Source: Microbispora siamensis
Lineage (GTDB): Bacteria; Actinomycetota; Actinomycetes; Streptosporangiales; Streptosporangiaceae
Direction: 5' to 3'
DNA: 64,000 bases
Assembly: GCF_016863095.1 (NCBI RefSeq)
Contig: NZ_BOOF01000027.1
Span: 62,001 to 126,000, forward strand
Part shown: one piece after another, positions 62,555-64,000 of the stretch
Layout of the letters: the number at the start of each line of letters is the position of its first letter
How positions within the stretch are numbered: the stretch's first letter is position 1
Notes under the pieces: generated by a model
The model's database searches: none
What the model was told of the DNA's origin: nothing
What the model saw: only the letters and a program-made list of their open reading frames with translations
Position numbers and translations under genes: made by a program

Positions 62555-64000
62555 TCACCTTCCCAAAACGGTCATTGCGGTAGACGGGGCCCGCCCGCCG
62601 CCCTCGATCAGCCGGGGACAGGCGGGCCAGCCGGTGGGGTCGGCCGGCGGCGCCGCGCACAGGACGTAGTGGTGGGGGGCGAGCACGTCGGTCCGGCCGG
62701 CCGCGGCGCGCATCACGGCGGCGTGGACGGCCTCGGGCGTGTCCAGCCCGGGACGCGCGACGAGATACCCGGTCAGCCGGGGGGCCGCCCCGTCTCCCAG
62801 GTCGTCTCCGGTGCCCTCCACCACGACCACGGCCAGGTCGGTCCCGCACACCCGGCGTAGCAGGGCCTCGCTCTCCGGCAGGTCCACCCAGTCGTGGCCG
62901 ATCACGGTCCACCCGGCGGGGCGCCGCACCGGGTCCAGCCCCGCGACCTTCGCGACCTGGTCCAGCGGCACCTCCTCCGAGAGCGCCCGGACCAGCAGCT
63001 CCTCCAGGCCGGTGAGCATCCGCTCGGCGACGTCCCCGGGCAGGAAGGCCGTGTCCACCAGGACGTAGAACTCGCAGGTGGACGGGGCCGGGCCGGTGGC
63101 GAAGAAGATCCTCGCCTTGACCTTCGAGTAGGCGCCGACGAAGAACGTCCTGGTCTTGCCCCGCAGCGCGGCGAGCGCCGCGGCGTCCCCGGTATCGACC
63201 TGCGGCAGGCCCTGCCAGCGGCCCGCCTGCCTGACGTCGTTGAAGAACGCGTCCAGGTCGATGTCGGCGCCGCGGTCCCACGCCTCCGCCTCCCAGGCGG
63301 CCAGCACGAGCCCGGGGTCGTAGTGCCCGTTCCGGTACGTCGCCATCGTCCTGCGGTGTCCGCGCCGCAGCGCGTCGGCGAACGTGCCGGCCTCCAGGTC
63401 GATGACGCACAGCCCGTCCTGGGCGGCGGGGCCGGCCATCGCCTCCATGCCCGGGTGGTGCCGGTTCGACACGATGAGCTGCAGCGCCGCCGTGGGGTGC
63501 CCGGTGACGGCGGCCAGCAGCGCGGCGCTCGCCACCGTGAGCACGCTGGAGGTCGTCACGCCGTGCCGGGCGGCGAGCGCCTCTGCGGCGACGGCCGCCG
63601 CCGGGGAGTCCATCCCGTGGCGGACGAAGCGCGGCTCCTCGGGTTCCCTCGCCGGGAAGTCGAACATCGAACGCGGAGCGGACGCCAGACCGGTCCGCCA
63701 GTGCCGCAGCGCCTGTCCGCCGGGCGGCGGATCCGACCGCTCGAAGGCCGCCTGGTCGAGCGGCTGCCAGTCCGGGCCGGGCAGGTCATCCCCGGCCACC
63801 AGCCGCGGCCACTCCGCAGCCACCATGTTCAGCGACCAGCCGTCGAGCGCGAGGTGCGACAACGCGAGCGCCAGCGCGCGCGGCCGGCCCCTCTGGCAGA
63901 CCACCGCGCACCGGATCGGCAGCTCGGCCGCGTAGTCGAACCCGGTCGCGGCCAGCTCGGCGGCCAGCGCCTTGGCCGCGCTCATCGGCTTGGCCGCCGC
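62555..64000 (-). CDS. Condensation-domain protein with AMP-binding-C-like tail (5' end outside window)
   Basis: At least 481 residues; the reading frame stays open to the window edge, so the true start lies beyond 64000 (an internal Met is at 63985). SHLALDGWS carries the second His and the DG of HHxxxDG but Ser replaces the first His. The condensation fold continues to about bp 62915 (ALQLIVSNRHHPGMEAMAGP; FFVGAYSKVKARIFFATGP). The last ~115 residues (DWVDLPESEALLRRVCG; RLTGYLVARPGL; VLAPHHYVLCAAPP) resemble the C-terminal subdomain of an adenylation domain, without the large N-terminal subdomain or PCP. Possibly a C-A-PCP module that lost its middle, or a deliberate new arrangement. Confidence 0.8.
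   Translation of the reverse strand, partial: AAAKPMSAAKALAAELAATGFDYAAELPIRCAVVCQRGRPRALALALSHLALDGWSLNMVAAEWPRLVAGDDLPGPDWQPLDQAAFERSDPPPGGQALRHWRTGLASAPRSMFDFPAREPEEPRFVRHGMDSPAAAVAAEALAARHGVTTSSVLTVASAALLAAVTGHPTAALQLIVSNRHHPGMEAMAGPAAQDGLCVIDLEAGTFADALRRGHRRTMATYRNGHYDPGLVLAAWEAEAWDRGADIDLDAFFNDVRQAGRWQGLPQVDTGDAAALAALRGKTRTFFVGAYSKVKARIFFATGPAPSTCEFYVLVDTAFLPGDVAERMLTGLEELLVRALSEEVPLDQVAKVAGLDPVRRPAGWTVIGHDWVDLPESEALLRRVCGTDLAVVVVEGTGDDLGDGAAPRLTGYLVARPGLDTPEAVHAAVMRAAAGRTDVLAPHHYVLCAAPPADPTGWPACPRLIEGGGRAPSTAMTVLGR

Overview
This is 64 kb of very GC-rich actinobacterial chromosome: short RBS-led genes, many GTG starts and 4-nt stop/start overlaps. The gene content (FolP2-like dihydropteroate synthase homologue, Cmx-type efflux pump, ECF41 sigma factor, LCP protein, MalEFG and CebEFG importers, nonulosonate wall-polymer genes, NRPS) points to a filamentous actinomycete, probably Streptosporangiales. 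The genus cannot be settled from the sequence. No rRNA, tRNA, CRISPR array, phage or intact insertion sequence was seen.

Layout. 1-6.1 kb: truncated sensor kinase, exported TAP-like hydrolase carrying the same upstream palindrome, Cmx-like MFS pump, FolP2 homologue, LysR regulator. 6.2-12.5 kb: membrane-anchored zinc metallopeptidase, LCP cell-wall ligase, then a subtilase / small I9-like protein / P-loop kinase operon. 12.5-17.1 kb: TetR with divergent quinone-reductase-like enzyme, HD protein, one-domain voltage-gated channel, DoxX protein divergent from an ECF41 sigma factor. 17.1-21.9 kb: ROK regulator divergent from an Entner-Doudoroff operon edd-glk-eda. 22.1-37.1 kb: alpha-glucan utilisation: PfkB kinase, LacI regulator, alpha-glucosidase, MalG-MalF-MalE, a divergent ABC ATPase, an ACT-domain protein, and a 1915-residue secreted amylopullulanase. 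37.2-38.7 kb: orphan histidine kinase. 38.8-45.3 kb: nonulosonic-acid (sialic-acid-like) glycopolymer locus headed by a fused CMP-transferase / HAD phosphatase / NeuB synthase, with a GT2 enzyme, two polysialyltransferase-like proteins and a DUF6716-like protein. 45.4-47.9 kb: aldo/keto reductase and sulfatase. 48-54.1 kb: cellobiose operon cebEFG-bglC-cebR with two perfect CebR-type operators. 54.2-55.8 kb: TetR and divergent SDR-like oxidoreductase separated by four 23-bp operator iterons. 55.9-64 kb: tightly coupled minus-strand NRPS operon (C plus AMP-binding-C remnant, MbtH, lone C, A-PCP predicted for glycine, C-A-PCP) running off the right edge.

How it fits together. Secreted amylopullulanase yields maltodextrins imported by MalEFG and cut by the cytoplasmic alpha-glucosidase. 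CebEFG and BglC do the same for cellobiose. Glucokinase and the Entner-Doudoroff enzymes can then burn the glucose. Neither importer operon contains its own ATPase, so the single ATPase at 29.3 kb (or one elsewhere) must energise them. The strongest candidates for new biology are the three-enzyme nonulosonate fusion and its locus, the split NRPS with its C/AMP-C protein, and several precise regulatory repeats.
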